Shown: positions 1-7,832, counted from the first letter of the stretch. The stretch is DNA of 24,954 nucleotides from JANXXV01 sp038230275 (GCA_038230275.1 JBBRNO010000098.1:1-24954); one strand, 5' to 3'. Notes: a model not told the origin generated them from the letters alone. Numbers and translations are program-made.

Positions 1-695
1 CCAAAGGCCAGATGATAGGCGGCAATGGAAGGCTCAAGCGTCGTGAAGACATAGATCTGCCGGCCGCGGCTGATCTTGAAAATTGTGCCGCTACGATCGC
101 CAACGTAAAGGTTTTCTTCCTGATCGAACGCAAGTCCGGTGGCTACGCCCATCCCTTCGACGTAAACGGACATGGCGCCGGTCGGAGTGACCTGGTAAAC
201 GGTGCCCTCATGCCGGCTGGAGATGTAGAGCATCCCATCGCGGTCCATAGTCAGGCTGGTGGCGTTCATCAGGTCGGTAATGAACGGAACCACATTGTAG
301 TTAAGATCGACCTTGAACACCGCAACCGGCGTCTTCTGCCCTCGTGCTCCGCTGAAGGTACAGTAGACATTGCCGAATGCGTCAACCGCCGGACTGGCAA
401 CCGGGTGCATGCCATCGGCGATTTGAATCCCAATATCGCAAATCCAGGAACGGCTCAGGTCCCCGCCGCTACCGACAATCAGTTCGCCAACCGACGCGCC
501 TTCCGGCACGCGAGCAATGACAAACGAATCCGAACCGATAATCACCGGCGCGCGAACATCGCCAATAGTAACGCTGGTACTCTGAGACCGCGCCAGCCCC
601 TTGCCGCGAATTTGAAATTCTCCGCCGGGGATGGCCGCAATTGGGGTAACGTCCGAAATAAGGGGTTGCTGATCGCTGTCTTTGCGCTTAGCCAT
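1..695 (-). CDS. IPT/TIG and NHL-type beta-propeller protein (partial)
   Basis: This gene starts with an ATG at 695 and runs off the left edge, so only the first 231 residues are visible. I translated it directly from the minus strand. Residues from about 12 to 85 look like an IPT/TIG immunoglobulin-like domain (LISDVTPIAAIPGGEFQIRG). From about residue 100 onward come NHL/SMP-30-type blades, with recurring motifs such as VDAFGNVYCTF, MDRDGMLYISS and FDQEENLYVGD. No signal peptide is visible, since the N-terminus is charged (MAKRKDSDQQ), so a cytoplasmic location is possible. The gene starts 17 bases after the pgpA stop and probably belongs to the rimO-yacG-pgpA operon. The substrate or partner is unknown. 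The plus-strand frame over the same bases is a shadow. Confidence 0.75.
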   Translation of the reverse strand, partial: MAKRKDSDQQPLISDVTPIAAIPGGEFQIRGKGLARSQSTSVTIGDVRAPVIIGSDSFVIARVPEGASVGELIVGSGGDLSRSWICDIGIQIADGMHPVASPAVDAFGNVYCTFSGARGQKTPVAVFKVDLNYNVVPFITDLMNATSLTMDRDGMLYISSRHEGTVYQVTPTGAMSVYVEGMGVATGLAFDQEENLYVGDRSGTIFKISRGRQIYVFTTLEPSIAAYHLAF

Positions 696-712
696 GAACT
701 GAGTCCGCGAAT

Positions 713-1180
713 TTAATAAAGATTAAAACACCCTGCGGCAAACAACACAAGAGCGCCATAAATTCCCGCCATGACGTCGTCCATCACGATGCCGGTGCCG
801 CCCGGCAACGATTCCAAGCGCCTGGCTGGCGCCGGTTTCCAGATATCCAGAACACGAAACAAAACAAACGCCGCAACCCAACTCTTCCAGTTGAGCACAG
901 TTGCTCCGCTAAGCGTAATCCACTGCCCGATTACTTCATCCACCACAACCAGCCCGGGGTCTTTGCGTCCGCTTACGTCCGCCGCGATGGTGGACGCCCA
1001 AATGCCCGGCAACAGCAGCAGAATGGCCATGACTCCGAACCAGTAAGGCTGCGCACGGGTGTAGTGTTGAACCGTCCAGGCGATGCCAACTGCGGCCAAG
1101 GACCCAGCCGTGCCCGGACCCACCGGAAAGTAACCGCAGCCGAACCACGTTGCCAGCGCCAGCGCCGCCTTATTCCTCAT
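713..1180 (-). CDS. pgpA: phosphatidylglycerophosphatase A
   Basis: This 155-residue membrane protein removes the phosphate from phosphatidylglycerophosphate to give phosphatidylglycerol at the inner membrane. The PgpA family signature is clear: FGCGYFPVGPGTAGSL near residues 13-28, then GRKDPGLVVVDEVIGQW around residues 71-87 with the acidic residues D74, D81 and E82, and a C-terminal GTGIVMDDVMAGIYGAL block. Hydrophobic segments around residues 45-62 and 135-150 fit membrane insertion. Length is normal for the family. The ATG start lies inside the end of yacG (11-base overlap), which suggests coupled translation. Confidence 0.93.
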   Translation of the reverse strand: MRNKAALALATWFGCGYFPVGPGTAGSLAAVGIAWTVQHYTRAQPYWFGVMAILLLLPGIWASTIAADVSGRKDPGLVVVDEVIGQWITLSGATVLNWKSWVAAFVLFRVLDIWKPAPARRLESLPGGTGIVMDDVMAGIYGALVLFAAGCFNLY

Positions 1181-1337
1181 CGGGCTCGTCTTCGCCGTAG
1201 TTCAGCGGTTCGGAGATGACGTACTTCTCGGTAGCCCAGTTGCCCAGGTCAATCAGCTTGCAACGCTCCGTACAGAACGGAAAGAAGTACTCGCCGGCCG
1301 AAACCGGCCGCTGGCAAATTGGGCACTTCCGGGTCAT
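1170..1337 (-). CDS. yacG: YacG-type zinc-binding protein (DNA gyrase inhibitor family)
   Basis: This is a 55-residue gene that starts MTRKCPICQRPVSAGEYFFP. It has the four-cysteine zinc site of the YacG family: CPIC near the N-terminus and FCTERC followed by KLIDLGNW. YacG of E. coli binds zinc and inhibits DNA gyrase; that role here is by family only. The C-terminus is acidic (YGEDEPDEE), as is usual in the family. The ATG overlaps the rimO TGA by four bases (ATGA at 1337-1334), and the 3' end overlaps pgpA by 11 bases, so the three genes are probably co-translated. Confidence 0.9.
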   Translation of the reverse strand: MTRKCPICQRPVSAGEYFFPFCTERCKLIDLGNWATEKYVISEPLNYGEDEPDEE

Positions 1338-2761
1338 GCGGTGTAAGTAGGACGGTGCGTTGCCGATTCCGGCCGGACGCCGGTCAGAATTGGAAATAGA
1401 TTCGGGCCCGCCGGTGGAGCACTGGCTTCCGGCTCGTCGGTAAGCATACCCACCAGATCATAATCGTGCGCCTCCGTCACGCGGAAGCGGCGAATCTGGC
1501 CCGGCGTTGGTTCCACGTCGCCGAAGTCATTGATGTAGGTGACACCATCAATCTCAGGAGCCTGCGATTGCATCCGGCATTCCCATAACAGATCGGTTTC
1601 CTGCGAGGGGCCTTCTACCAGCACGGAAAATTCTTGTCCAATCAGCTTGCGATTGCGCGCCTTCGAAATCTTGCGCTGCGTCGCCATCAGCTTCCGCTTT
1701 CGCCGTTCTATCGTCTTGCCGTCCACTTTGCCGTCCAGCAGGAAGCTCTTGCTGGTATCCTCGTCCGAATACGAAAAGACACCCACCCGATCGAACTGGG
1801 CCGCCTGCACAAACTGGCAGAGCTCCTCAAAGTCCTGTTCGGTTTCGCCAGGAAAGCCGGCAATGAAGCTGGTGCGTAGCGTGATGCCGGGAATCGTCCG
1901 GCGAATCTTTTCAATCAGCTTCAGGAATATGTCGCCATTGGCGCCGCGCTTCATCCGCTTCAACACCGCGGCGCTGGCGTGTTGCAGCGGCATGTCCATG
2001 TACTTGGCGATGGCCGCGTGTTCCGCGATAGTATCCAGCAGCTTCTGCGTCACCTTATTCGGATAGGCGTAAAGGAAGCGCACCCACTTTTCCAGCGGCG
2101 TCTCGATTTGCGCCAGACGCGCCAGCAGTTGAGAGAGCCCGTCTTTAATGCCCAGATCCTCGCCGTAGACGGTGGTGTCCTGGCCGATTAGATTCAGTTC
2201 GCGCACGCCCTGCCCGTAGAGCCGGGTGGCTTCGCTAACCACGGATTCGAAGCGCCGGCTGCGGTTGGCGCCACGGTACTGCGGGATCACGCAAAAGGTG
2301 CACGGATGGTCGCAGCCCTCGGAAATCTTGATGTAGGCGTAGTGGCGCGGCGTGGTCAAAATGCGCGGCGTAAGGTCGTGATAAAGATACGGTTCAAACG
2401 GCGCGGCAGCCAAATTGTCACCCTGGCAGAGGCCCACAATCCGGTCCAGTTCGTTGGTGCCGATAATGTGGTCCACCTCGGGCAGATCTTTCTGGATATC
2501 GCCTCGATAGCGCTCTACCAAACAGCCCGCAACGATCAGTTTCTGAGCACGTCCGGTGCGCTTGTGCTCAGACATTTCCAGGATGGTGTCGATCGATTCC
2601 TGTTTGGCCGGATCGATGAAGCTGCACGTGTTCACCACAATGACATCGGCTTCTTCCGGCCGCGGCGTCAACTCATGCCCATTTGCCACTAGCTGGCCCA
2701 TCATTACCTCTGTATCCACAAGGTTTTTCGGGCAGCCCAAACTAACGAATCCGACTTTCAA
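1334..2761 (-). CDS. rimO: ribosomal protein S12 methylthiotransferase RimO
   Basis: RimO is a radical-SAM enzyme that adds a methylthio group to an aspartate of ribosomal protein S12. The protein has the three domains of the family. The N-terminal UPF0004 domain holds C10, C46 and C80 (SLGCPKN, VNTCSF, VAGCLV) for one iron-sulfur cluster. The radical-SAM core has C150, C154 and C157 (CDHPCTFC). The C-terminal TRAM region carries VEGPSQETDLLWECRMQSQ. SLGCPKNLVDTEVMMGQL is typical of RimO rather than MiaB. I chose the TTG start at 2761 because the family begins right at KVGFVSLGCPKN. The frame stays open upstream to a GTG at 2836, which would add 25 residues without family resemblance. A proline-rich tail of about 30 residues follows the TRAM domain. 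It is the first gene of the minus-strand row ending at 1. Confidence 0.93.
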   Translation of the reverse strand: MKVGFVSLGCPKNLVDTEVMMGQLVANGHELTPRPEEADVIVVNTCSFIDPAKQESIDTILEMSEHKRTGRAQKLIVAGCLVERYRGDIQKDLPEVDHIIGTNELDRIVGLCQGDNLAAAPFEPYLYHDLTPRILTTPRHYAYIKISEGCDHPCTFCVIPQYRGANRSRRFESVVSEATRLYGQGVRELNLIGQDTTVYGEDLGIKDGLSQLLARLAQIETPLEKWVRFLYAYPNKVTQKLLDTIAEHAAIAKYMDMPLQHASAAVLKRMKRGANGDIFLKLIEKIRRTIPGITLRTSFIAGFPGETEQDFEELCQFVQAAQFDRVGVFSYSDEDTSKSFLLDGKVDGKTIERRKRKLMATQRKISKARNRKLIGQEFSVLVEGPSQETDLLWECRMQSQAPEIDGVTYINDFGDVEPTPGQIRRFRVTEAHDYDLVGMLTDEPEASAPPAGPNLFPILTGVRPESATHRPTYTA

Positions 2762-2915
2762 AGGTATTGTTCTCGATGGGGAGGAATGAACTTTTAGAAT
2801 AACACGGGGTCGAGATTGGTACTCACAATGGTTCACAACTTGCCGATAGGTTCAATAAGCGGGTTGGCGTTGGAGGCACAACGGACCCCTTACCTAAAGA
2901 AATACCAAAGATACT

Positions 2916-3785
2916 ATGAATTCAAAATTTGCATTCGCAAAGAGCACAACTCTTCTGCTGGTACTGACGGCCGCGGGATACGCCGCCGAAGCGGCCGCGC
3001 CTGTCGTGTGGAACCACGCAGTCAAATCGAACATTGGCCCTTCGTCTTGGGGAAAGAACGCTCCTGAATTTGCAACCTGCGGGACCAAGTCGGGGGACAC
3101 CGTCGCGCAAGTTGGAATGCGTCAGACACCCATCGATATCGACAACAAGCTCACGGTGAAAACGAACACGGCGGCGCTGACCTTTCAATATTTGGACGCA
3201 CCGATGGCTGTCGTGAATACGGGCCACGTAGTGGAGGTGGAATACCCTGCCGGCAGCACCGTTCGTCTGGGCCAGTTTAATTCTTCCGGGCCAGTGAATT
3301 GGTCCCAGGTGAGCGACGAATTTCAACTGCTGCAATTCCATTTTCACGTTCCCAGTGAGCATACAATCGACGGCAAACGAGCGGACATGGAAATGCACCT
3401 GGTGCACAGGAACCAACTAGGAGATCTTGCGGTGGTCGGAGTGATGATGAATATCGCCGCTGACTCTAGTCTGCTGGTTGACTCGCTGATGAGCCTCGCG
3501 CCGCTGACGGTCGGAGAGAAAGGACTGGATGGCGTGCGTTTCAATGCACAGCAACTGCTGCCGGAAAACCGTTCTTATTATATGTACACAGGCTCGTTGA
3601 CCACCCCGCCATGCACGGAGGGCGTCCGTTGGTTCCTGATGCGAAATCCGGTAAACGTTTCCTCAGTCGCCGTTCGGCAGATGCATCTGATTGTCAGCCA
3701 ATTTCCCGGCTATGAAGGCTTCCCGGACAACAACCGGCCGATTGTTCCCTCGAATGGCCGGACCGTTGCTGTCGATCGCCAGTAA
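2916..3785 (+). CDS. secreted alpha-carbonic anhydrase
   Basis: This 289-residue protein interconverts carbon dioxide and bicarbonate. It has a Sec signal peptide at about residues 1-24 (hydrophobic TTLLLVLTAAGYAAEAAA), so it should act in the periplasm or outside. The alpha-class hallmarks are present: zinc ligands H142 and H144 (QFHFHVPSEH) and H161 (MEMHLVH), the QTPIDI block near residues 70-75, the GSLTTPPCTEGVRW active-site segment around 226-239, and cysteines C55 and C233 placed to form the usual disulfide. All key residues are intact. It is transcribed away from rimO and is apparently monocistronic, followed by a strong hairpin. No good ribosome-binding site precedes the ATG. Confidence 0.95.
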   Translation: MNSKFAFAKSTTLLLVLTAAGYAAEAAAPVVWNHAVKSNIGPSSWGKNAPEFATCGTKSGDTVAQVGMRQTPIDIDNKLTVKTNTAALTFQYLDAPMAVVNTGHVVEVEYPAGSTVRLGQFNSSGPVNWSQVSDEFQLLQFHFHVPSEHTIDGKRADMEMHLVHRNQLGDLAVVGVMMNIAADSSLLVDSLMSLAPLTVGEKGLDGVRFNAQQLLPENRSYYMYTGSLTTPPCTEGVRWFLMRNPVNVSSVAVRQMHLIVSQFPGYEGFPDNNRPIVPSNGRTVAVDRQ

Positions 3786-3798
3786 CTTTTAACAATTT

Positions 3799-3840
3799 GG
3801 ATCGCCGAGGCTCGGCCCCGGAGCCGGGCCTCGGCGATCC
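3799..3840. terminator. long GC-rich hairpin between convergent genes
   Basis: A perfect 13-base inverted repeat has arms at 3799-3811 and 3828-3840 (GGATCGCCGAGGC and its complement). The inner bases can extend the stem through a T-G wobble and four more pairs (3813-3816 with 3823-3826), leaving a six-base loop. It begins 14 bases after the carbonic anhydrase stop and lies downstream of the converging hicA-like gene, so it is well placed to end transcription from both sides. No clear T-run follows on either strand, so it might act differently or be a small dispersed palindrome. Confidence 0.6.
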
Positions 3841-3907
3841 AGCACTCCGTCTGTTCCGCAACCTTGAGGAAGTCGTGGACCGCAGCCCAAAACGTCTTTC
3901 CCTGCAA

Positions 3908-4261
3908 CTATGCGCTAAAACTCCGCCGAAAACACTTCAGTCCGGTTGGCAGAAACCCAGGCATTACAGGGCCGGAAACACGCAAACTCCTGGGAAGGTT
4001 CGCCGTTGCGACACTGCCTTCTGAGAGCGAATCGAGGATGGCCTGCATGTGAACATCTTTGTGATTGGCAACATCCTTAAGGATTCCATTGAGCGTATCG
4101 ATGCGCAGAGCCTTGTGAGCGGCAATAGCGATTCGATGCGGAGTTGGCGCCTGCGTCTGCAAGATGATGTGGCTGCCAACCTGATTGACTTTCACATAGC
4201 CCCAAGCGCGGCAGAGAACCGTCGCCAGATTCTGGCCGCTCAAGTCACTCGGAAGTTTCAT
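3908..4261 (-). CDS. HicA-family mRNA interferase toxin (extended)
   Basis: The first 80 residues match the HicA/YcfA family: MKLPSDLSGQNLATVL, then QVGSHIILQT with the expected catalytic histidine H31, then IAAHKALRIDTLNGILKDV. HicA toxins have a double-stranded-RNA-binding-like fold and cut mRNA. The protein is 117 residues, about 35 longer than usual; the extra tail (from about residue 82) has no recognisable domain and may come from a mutated stop or small frameshift. The segment LCRAWGY has one residue more than the usual LRRLGY-like helix. Its ATG overlaps the stop of the HicB-like gene by four bases, so the pair is translated together with the antitoxin first. Confidence 0.75.
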   Translation of the reverse strand: MKLPSDLSGQNLATVLCRAWGYVKVNQVGSHIILQTQAPTPHRIAIAAHKALRIDTLNGILKDVANHKDVHMQAILDSLSEGSVATANLPRSLRVSGPVMPGFLPTGLKCFRRSFSA

Positions 4262-4467
4262 CCCAATGCAAGCACTTCGTCGCGCACAAGGTGCATGCGT
4301 ATGCCAAGTGGCTTCGGCCCATCAAAATGGAAGGCCTCAACCGCCTCCCTTACAGTAAGCCTCAGTTCTTCCCACGTGTCGCCTTGGGTGAAAATGCTTT
4401 CGGTCAGGCACTCGGCGCAAAAGCCGCCGTTCGCCTCGTGCGTGATCTCAAACACAATTTCATTCAC
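4258..4467 (-). CDS. HicB-like antitoxin, minimal form
   Basis: This 69-residue protein resembles the short HicB/UPF0150 family (MNEIVFEITHEANGGFCAEC, then GDTWEELRLTVREAVEAFHFDG). Members form a partial RNase H-like fold that binds the toxin. It has no DNA-binding domain (ribbon-helix-helix or helix-turn-helix), unlike full-length HicB, so autoregulation would have to work differently. The start is a GTG at 4467. The stop overlaps the start of the hicA-like gene by four bases. It is transcribed away from the Tad locus. Confidence 0.75.
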   Translation of the reverse strand: MNEIVFEITHEANGGFCAECLTESIFTQGDTWEELRLTVREAVEAFHFDGPKPLGIRMHLVRDEVLALG

Positions 4468-4546
4468 AACTCTAAATCTAAGTGATCACACCGCCAGGAG
4501 CAAGTGCCGCGCCAAGCTTTAATTCTTCGTGCTGACCAGATTAGAT

Positions 4547-4576
4547 TTGCAATGCCTGACCCAATTAGGCTACGCT
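4547..4576 (+). promoter_or_regulatory. possible promoter for the Tad/Flp locus
   Basis: The 188-base gap between the divergent hicB-like gene and the first plus-strand gene of the Tad block must hold promoters. One weak sigma-70-like candidate is TTGCAA at 4547-4552 and TACGCT at 4571-4576, with an 18-base spacer. This is a match by eye to a loose consensus and may be chance. Confidence 0.22.
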
Positions 4577-4655
4577 AAACCCTTCGATCCATCATAAGTT
4601 TCCGAACCTTGCGCAACAAGTCCAGCCGCCGGGTGTTAGGGAGTGTTATCGGTAA

Positions 4656-4997
4656 GTGCGAGTAGAGAATAGAACGAAGGCGGTTCTGCTGGGCGATGCA
4701 ATTGAGGTCGCCGACACCAGCAGCAAGCGGCGCACAGGCCTGCTAAAACATGCCGGTCTGGCGAAAGGCCAAGGCATCTGGATTGTCCCCTGTGAGGCAG
4801 TCCACACGTTTGGCATGAAATTTTCGATCGACGTGCTGTTCTTGAACAAGAAGCGAAAAGTATTGAAGGTGCGGGAGAACATGGGCCGCCGGCGTATAGC
4901 AATTTGCCTGTCGGCTCGCTCGGTATTGGAACTGCCGGCGGGGACAATTGCCGCCACCGGAACACAACCGGGCGATGAATTGGAACTTATCAAGTGA
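4656..4997 (+). CDS. DUF192 family protein
   Basis: This 113-residue protein starts with GTG at 4656. It shows the DUF192 pattern: a RTGLLKHAGLAKGQGIWI segment, then a HTFGMKFSIDVLFLNKKRKV core, then a C-terminal LELPAGTIAATGTQPGDELEL. The family is small and its biochemical function is not known. Most members carry a signal peptide, but this one does not show one. It sits 18 bases upstream of the TPR lipoprotein gene and is the first gene in the Tad block, so it is probably co-transcribed with it. Confidence 0.85.
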   Translation: MRVENRTKAVLLGDAIEVADTSSKRRTGLLKHAGLAKGQGIWIVPCEAVHTFGMKFSIDVLFLNKKRKVLKVRENMGRRRIAICLSARSVLELPAGTIAATGTQPGDELELIK

Positions 4998-5015
4998 GGA
5001 TTTAGAACTTACACA

Positions 5016-6020
5016 GTGACGATCGCCAAATCCATCCCGATCCTGCTTGCCGCGCTCATCTCAGGTGCCTGCACGCACACCGTACGGACCACTTCCGTAC
5101 AAATGATGCGGCATCCGGAACAGGTTTCGCGCGATACTCAGCCGCTGAGTGCGATGAAGCGCCAGATCGCCAAGGCGGCCGACGCCGGCGACGGCGACAG
5201 CATCGCGAACGCGTTGCGGAAGCGGATGACGGCGGACCCCTCGGATCTCAAGCCGAGGATCGAGCTGGCGCGGCATTACGAAGAGATCCGGTCGCCGGAA
5301 CTGGCCGCGGAGCATTACCGCCTGGCCGCGCAATTGGAGCCCGCCTCGACCGAAGCGGCCCTATCCTACGCTCGAATCCTCCGCCGATTGGATCTGCCGG
5401 AGCAGGCGCTCGCCACACTCAATCGGTTTCAAGCTGCGCATCCCAACCGGTCGTCCGAGGTGCTCTGCTGGCTGGGCATCCTGCAGGACGAAGCCGGTGA
5501 GTTGATCAAAGCGGAAGCCAGTTACCGGGCAGCGCTGATCCTCAATCCGAAGTCGGATTCGGTCCACAACAATTTGGGTTACAACCTGCTGTTGCAGAAC
5601 AGGCTCCAGCAGGCTGCCGACGAGTTTCGCAGCGCCCTGGCGATTTCCCCGCACTCCCAGATCGCGCGCAATAACCTGGGAGTGGCGTTGGCGTCGCAGC
5701 CGAAGGAAGCGGTGCTGCATATGCAGTCCGTCAGCGACCCGGCCACGGCGCACAGTAATCTGGCCGCCGTGATGATGGAACAAGGCTTGTATCAGCAGGC
5801 GCGCACGGAATTGCGCATAGCGCTAGGATATAGGAAAGACCACCCGGCCGCGCTACGCAACATGCAACTGGTTTCCCAGTTGGACGGGCAGCCGTTCGCG
5901 GTTCCAGTGATCGATCCACAGTCGCAGTGGAAACGATTTTCTGCCGGGATGAAGAAGGCTTTGTTAGGGACCGGCGACCGCGTCCACGAACAAGAGAACG
6001 TGAAGACCGCTTCGAAATAA
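5016..6020 (+). CDS. TPR-repeat lipoprotein, TadD-like
   Basis: This 334-residue protein starts with GTG at 5016 and has a lipoprotein signal peptide with a lipobox LISGAC (lipidated Cys19). After a linker, residues from about 70 to 285 consist of tetratricopeptide repeats, for example DLKPRIELARHYEEIRSPEL and SDSVHNNLGYNLLLQNRLQQ. Position next to flp and the TPR-lipoprotein architecture match TadD, which in other bacteria helps the secretin assemble in the outer membrane. That role is inferred. It ends 16 bases before flp. Confidence 0.8.
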   Translation: MTIAKSIPILLAALISGACTHTVRTTSVQMMRHPEQVSRDTQPLSAMKRQIAKAADAGDGDSIANALRKRMTADPSDLKPRIELARHYEEIRSPELAAEHYRLAAQLEPASTEAALSYARILRRLDLPEQALATLNRFQAAHPNRSSEVLCWLGILQDEAGELIKAEASYRAALILNPKSDSVHNNLGYNLLLQNRLQQAADEFRSALAISPHSQIARNNLGVALASQPKEAVLHMQSVSDPATAHSNLAAVMMEQGLYQQARTELRIALGYRKDHPAALRNMQLVSQLDGQPFAVPVIDPQSQWKRFSAGMKKALLGTGDRVHEQENVKTASK

Positions 6021-6022
6021 TT

Positions 6023-6028
6023 AAGGAG
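6023..6028 (+). promoter_or_regulatory. strong ribosome-binding site of flp
   Basis: AAGGAG lies eight bases before the flp ATG at 6037. It is a near-perfect Shine-Dalgarno sequence, stronger than those of neighbouring genes, which fits the need for many copies of the major pilin. Confidence 0.7.
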
Positions 6029-6036
6029 ATTCAGCC

Positions 6037-6222
6037 ATGAAACAATTTTTCCTTCGCTTAGTAAGAGACGAACAGGGCCAGGACCTTGTAGAGTACGCCT
6101 TGATTGTGGCTGCCGTAGGATTGGCGCTGATCACCACCGTGAACCAACTCTCCACGGCCGTTGTCAGCCTGTATTCCAGCATCACGCAAGGCTTGGCCAG
6201 CATTGGCACTTCCGGCCAATAG
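6037..6222 (+). CDS. flp: Flp/Fap family type IVb pilin
   Basis: This 61-residue protein is the probable major subunit of the Tad pilus. It has a short basic leader, then the prepilin cleavage site G14/Q15 within DEQGQDLVEYALIV. The Flp-specific glutamate and tyrosine fall at mature positions +5 and +6 (E19, Y20). A hydrophobic helix follows (ALIVAAVGLALITTV), then a short hydrophilic tail ending GTSGQ. Only one flp copy is present here. The peptidase needed to process it is not encoded in the window. Confidence 0.96.
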   Translation: MKQFFLRLVRDEQGQDLVEYALIVAAVGLALITTVNQLSTAVVSLYSSITQGLASIGTSGQ

Positions 6223-6257
6223 TTTGCCGGCGCAGGTCAACATAGGCGTGACTTACG

Positions 6258-7832
6258 ATGGATGTGACCTGCTCATTTGAGAACCGGGGCGTCAGGCAGC
6301 ACGAAGCGCGGGAACCGCTTGCCCGGCTATCCTGGGTACTGCCGGACGCTGCGCTGCTGGTTGCAATCCTCACGTTGTTCATCTGTCTTTTCCTGTTCGA
6401 CGGCACGCAAAAATTGTTCCGCGATTCTGACACTGGTTGGCACATTCGCACCGGGGAAGCCATTCTTTCCGGTTCCGGTCTGCCGCACACAGACCCGTAC
6501 TCTTTGCTAAAACGCGGACAGCCCTGGTTTGCCTGGGAGTGGGGTTCCGATGTGCTAATGGGCGCCGCTCATCGCATGGACGGCATGAGTGGAGTGGCTC
6601 TGCTTTACGGCATCGCCATCGGCGCCTGTTCCTGGTTTTGGTTTCAACTGCATTGGGCGGCCGGCGGCAATTTCCTCATCGCCGGCGCCATGGCTACGCT
6701 GATGGTCTCCACCGCTAACCTGCACTGGCTGGCCCGTCCCCACGTGTTCGGTTGGCTCTTTCTGCTTGGGTCGGTGTGGTACGCCGAAACCACCAAGGCA
6801 CGGACAAATAGCGGCGCCATCGCCGCGGCACTTTTGTTCGGGGCCGCGTGGGCCAACATGCACGCCAGCTTTTTTCTGGCTCCCTTGGTAGCAGTGATCT
6901 ATAGCGTCTCGCACCTTCTGCGGCCTCTGATCTGGCAATTGGACCGGCTGGCGGAATGGAACCGGGCACGCTACTTCGCCGTGATCGCCGCGGCGGCGTT
7001 GGCAGGTGGGTTTGTAAATCCTTACGGATGGCAACTGCACCGGCACGTGATCGCCTATCTCAGGAACAACGAACTGCTGGACCGCATCGGCGAATTTCAA
7101 AGCTTCAATTTTCATTCCGAAGGCTCGGTGCAGATTCTGCTGTGCGTCGGGTTCGCGGCATTCGGCGCCGTACTGGCCCTAACGCAGCGGAATCTGGCGC
7201 ATTTCCTGCTTTCCACCTTATTCCTCGCAATTGCGTTGCGCTCCGCAAGAGGCCTGCCGCTAGTGGCGCTGTTGCTGCTTCCACTGGCGAACGGAGCCAT
7301 TACAAAAGGGCTGACGGCGGCCGAAGGCTTGCAACCGGCCTTGCAACGTGGTCTGGCAAGCTTTTTGCGCTACTCCCTGAACCTGCGCGCGATTGACAGC
7401 GGACTGCGCGGTTACGCCGTTGCGCCGATAGCTCTCTTTCTGGTGTTTGCCGCGCTGCACGCGCCCGCCGTTCAGGCGCGCACCGGATTTCCCGCCACCG
7501 AATTTCCGGTGGAAGCATCGGCGGTGCTTGAGAAATTACCGGCTGACATTCGCTTGCTTGCTCCGGACAAGTTCGGCGGCTATCTAATATACAGATTCAA
7601 CGGAACGAGGGCAGTCTTCTTTGACGGCCGCAGCGATTTCTATGGCAGCGAATATATGAAGGACTATCTGCGTCTGGTGGAAGTGAGGCCAGGGTGGCGC
7701 GAACTGCTGGATCGCGATCGCTTCACCCACGCGCTGCTGCCGAATCAATATTCGCTGATCCCGGCGCTACAACAACTGGGCTGGAAGCAGATTTACAAGG
7801 ACGGCACGGCCACTCTATTGGAGAAGCGGTAA
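6258..7832 (+). CDS. multi-spanning GT-C-like membrane protein
   Basis: This 524-residue inner-membrane protein has around nine or more hydrophobic segments between residues 28 and 410, and a soluble C-terminal region from about 415. The first predicted outer loop holds D56 and D58 in FRDSDTGWHIRTGEAIL, followed by LPHTDPYSL and PWFAWEWGSDVL. This arrangement resembles GT-C glycosyltransferases (PMT/ArnT-like), in which acidic residues of that loop are catalytic. The C-terminal part carries APDKFGGYLIYRF and AVFFDGRSDFYG, motifs I associate with the same group of uncharacterised proteins. It lies between flp and cpaB, two bases before the cpaB start, so it is part of the pilus operon. A role in glycosylating the pilin or another surface component is a guess from context. 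I do not recognise a named gene. Confidence 0.75.
   Translation: MDVTCSFENRGVRQHEAREPLARLSWVLPDAALLVAILTLFICLFLFDGTQKLFRDSDTGWHIRTGEAILSGSGLPHTDPYSLLKRGQPWFAWEWGSDVLMGAAHRMDGMSGVALLYGIAIGACSWFWFQLHWAAGGNFLIAGAMATLMVSTANLHWLARPHVFGWLFLLGSVWYAETTKARTNSGAIAAALLFGAAWANMHASFFLAPLVAVIYSVSHLLRPLIWQLDRLAEWNRARYFAVIAAAALAGGFVNPYGWQLHRHVIAYLRNNELLDRIGEFQSFNFHSEGSVQILLCVGFAAFGAVLALTQRNLAHFLLSTLFLAIALRSARGLPLVALLLLPLANGAITKGLTAAEGLQPALQRGLASFLRYSLNLRAIDSGLRGYAVAPIALFLVFAALHAPAVQARTGFPATEFPVEASAVLEKLPADIRLLAPDKFGGYLIYRFNGTRAVFFDGRSDFYGSEYMKDYLRLVEVRPGWRELLDRDRFTHALLPNQYSLIPALQQLGWKQIYKDGTATLLEKR

Noticed and set aside
12..716. Long plus-strand frame at the left edge (234 codons)
   Set aside because: It is antisense to the IPT/NHL protein on the minus strand, which has clear domain motifs; this frame shows none.
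2762..2836. Longer N-terminus for RimO from a GTG at 2836
   Set aside because: The added 25 residues do not resemble RimO proteins, and no ribosome-binding site is clear there. It cannot be excluded fully.
3797..4052. Small plus-strand frames downstream of the carbonic anhydrase
   Set aside because: They are antisense to the HicA-like gene or cross the hairpin and have no recognisable domain.
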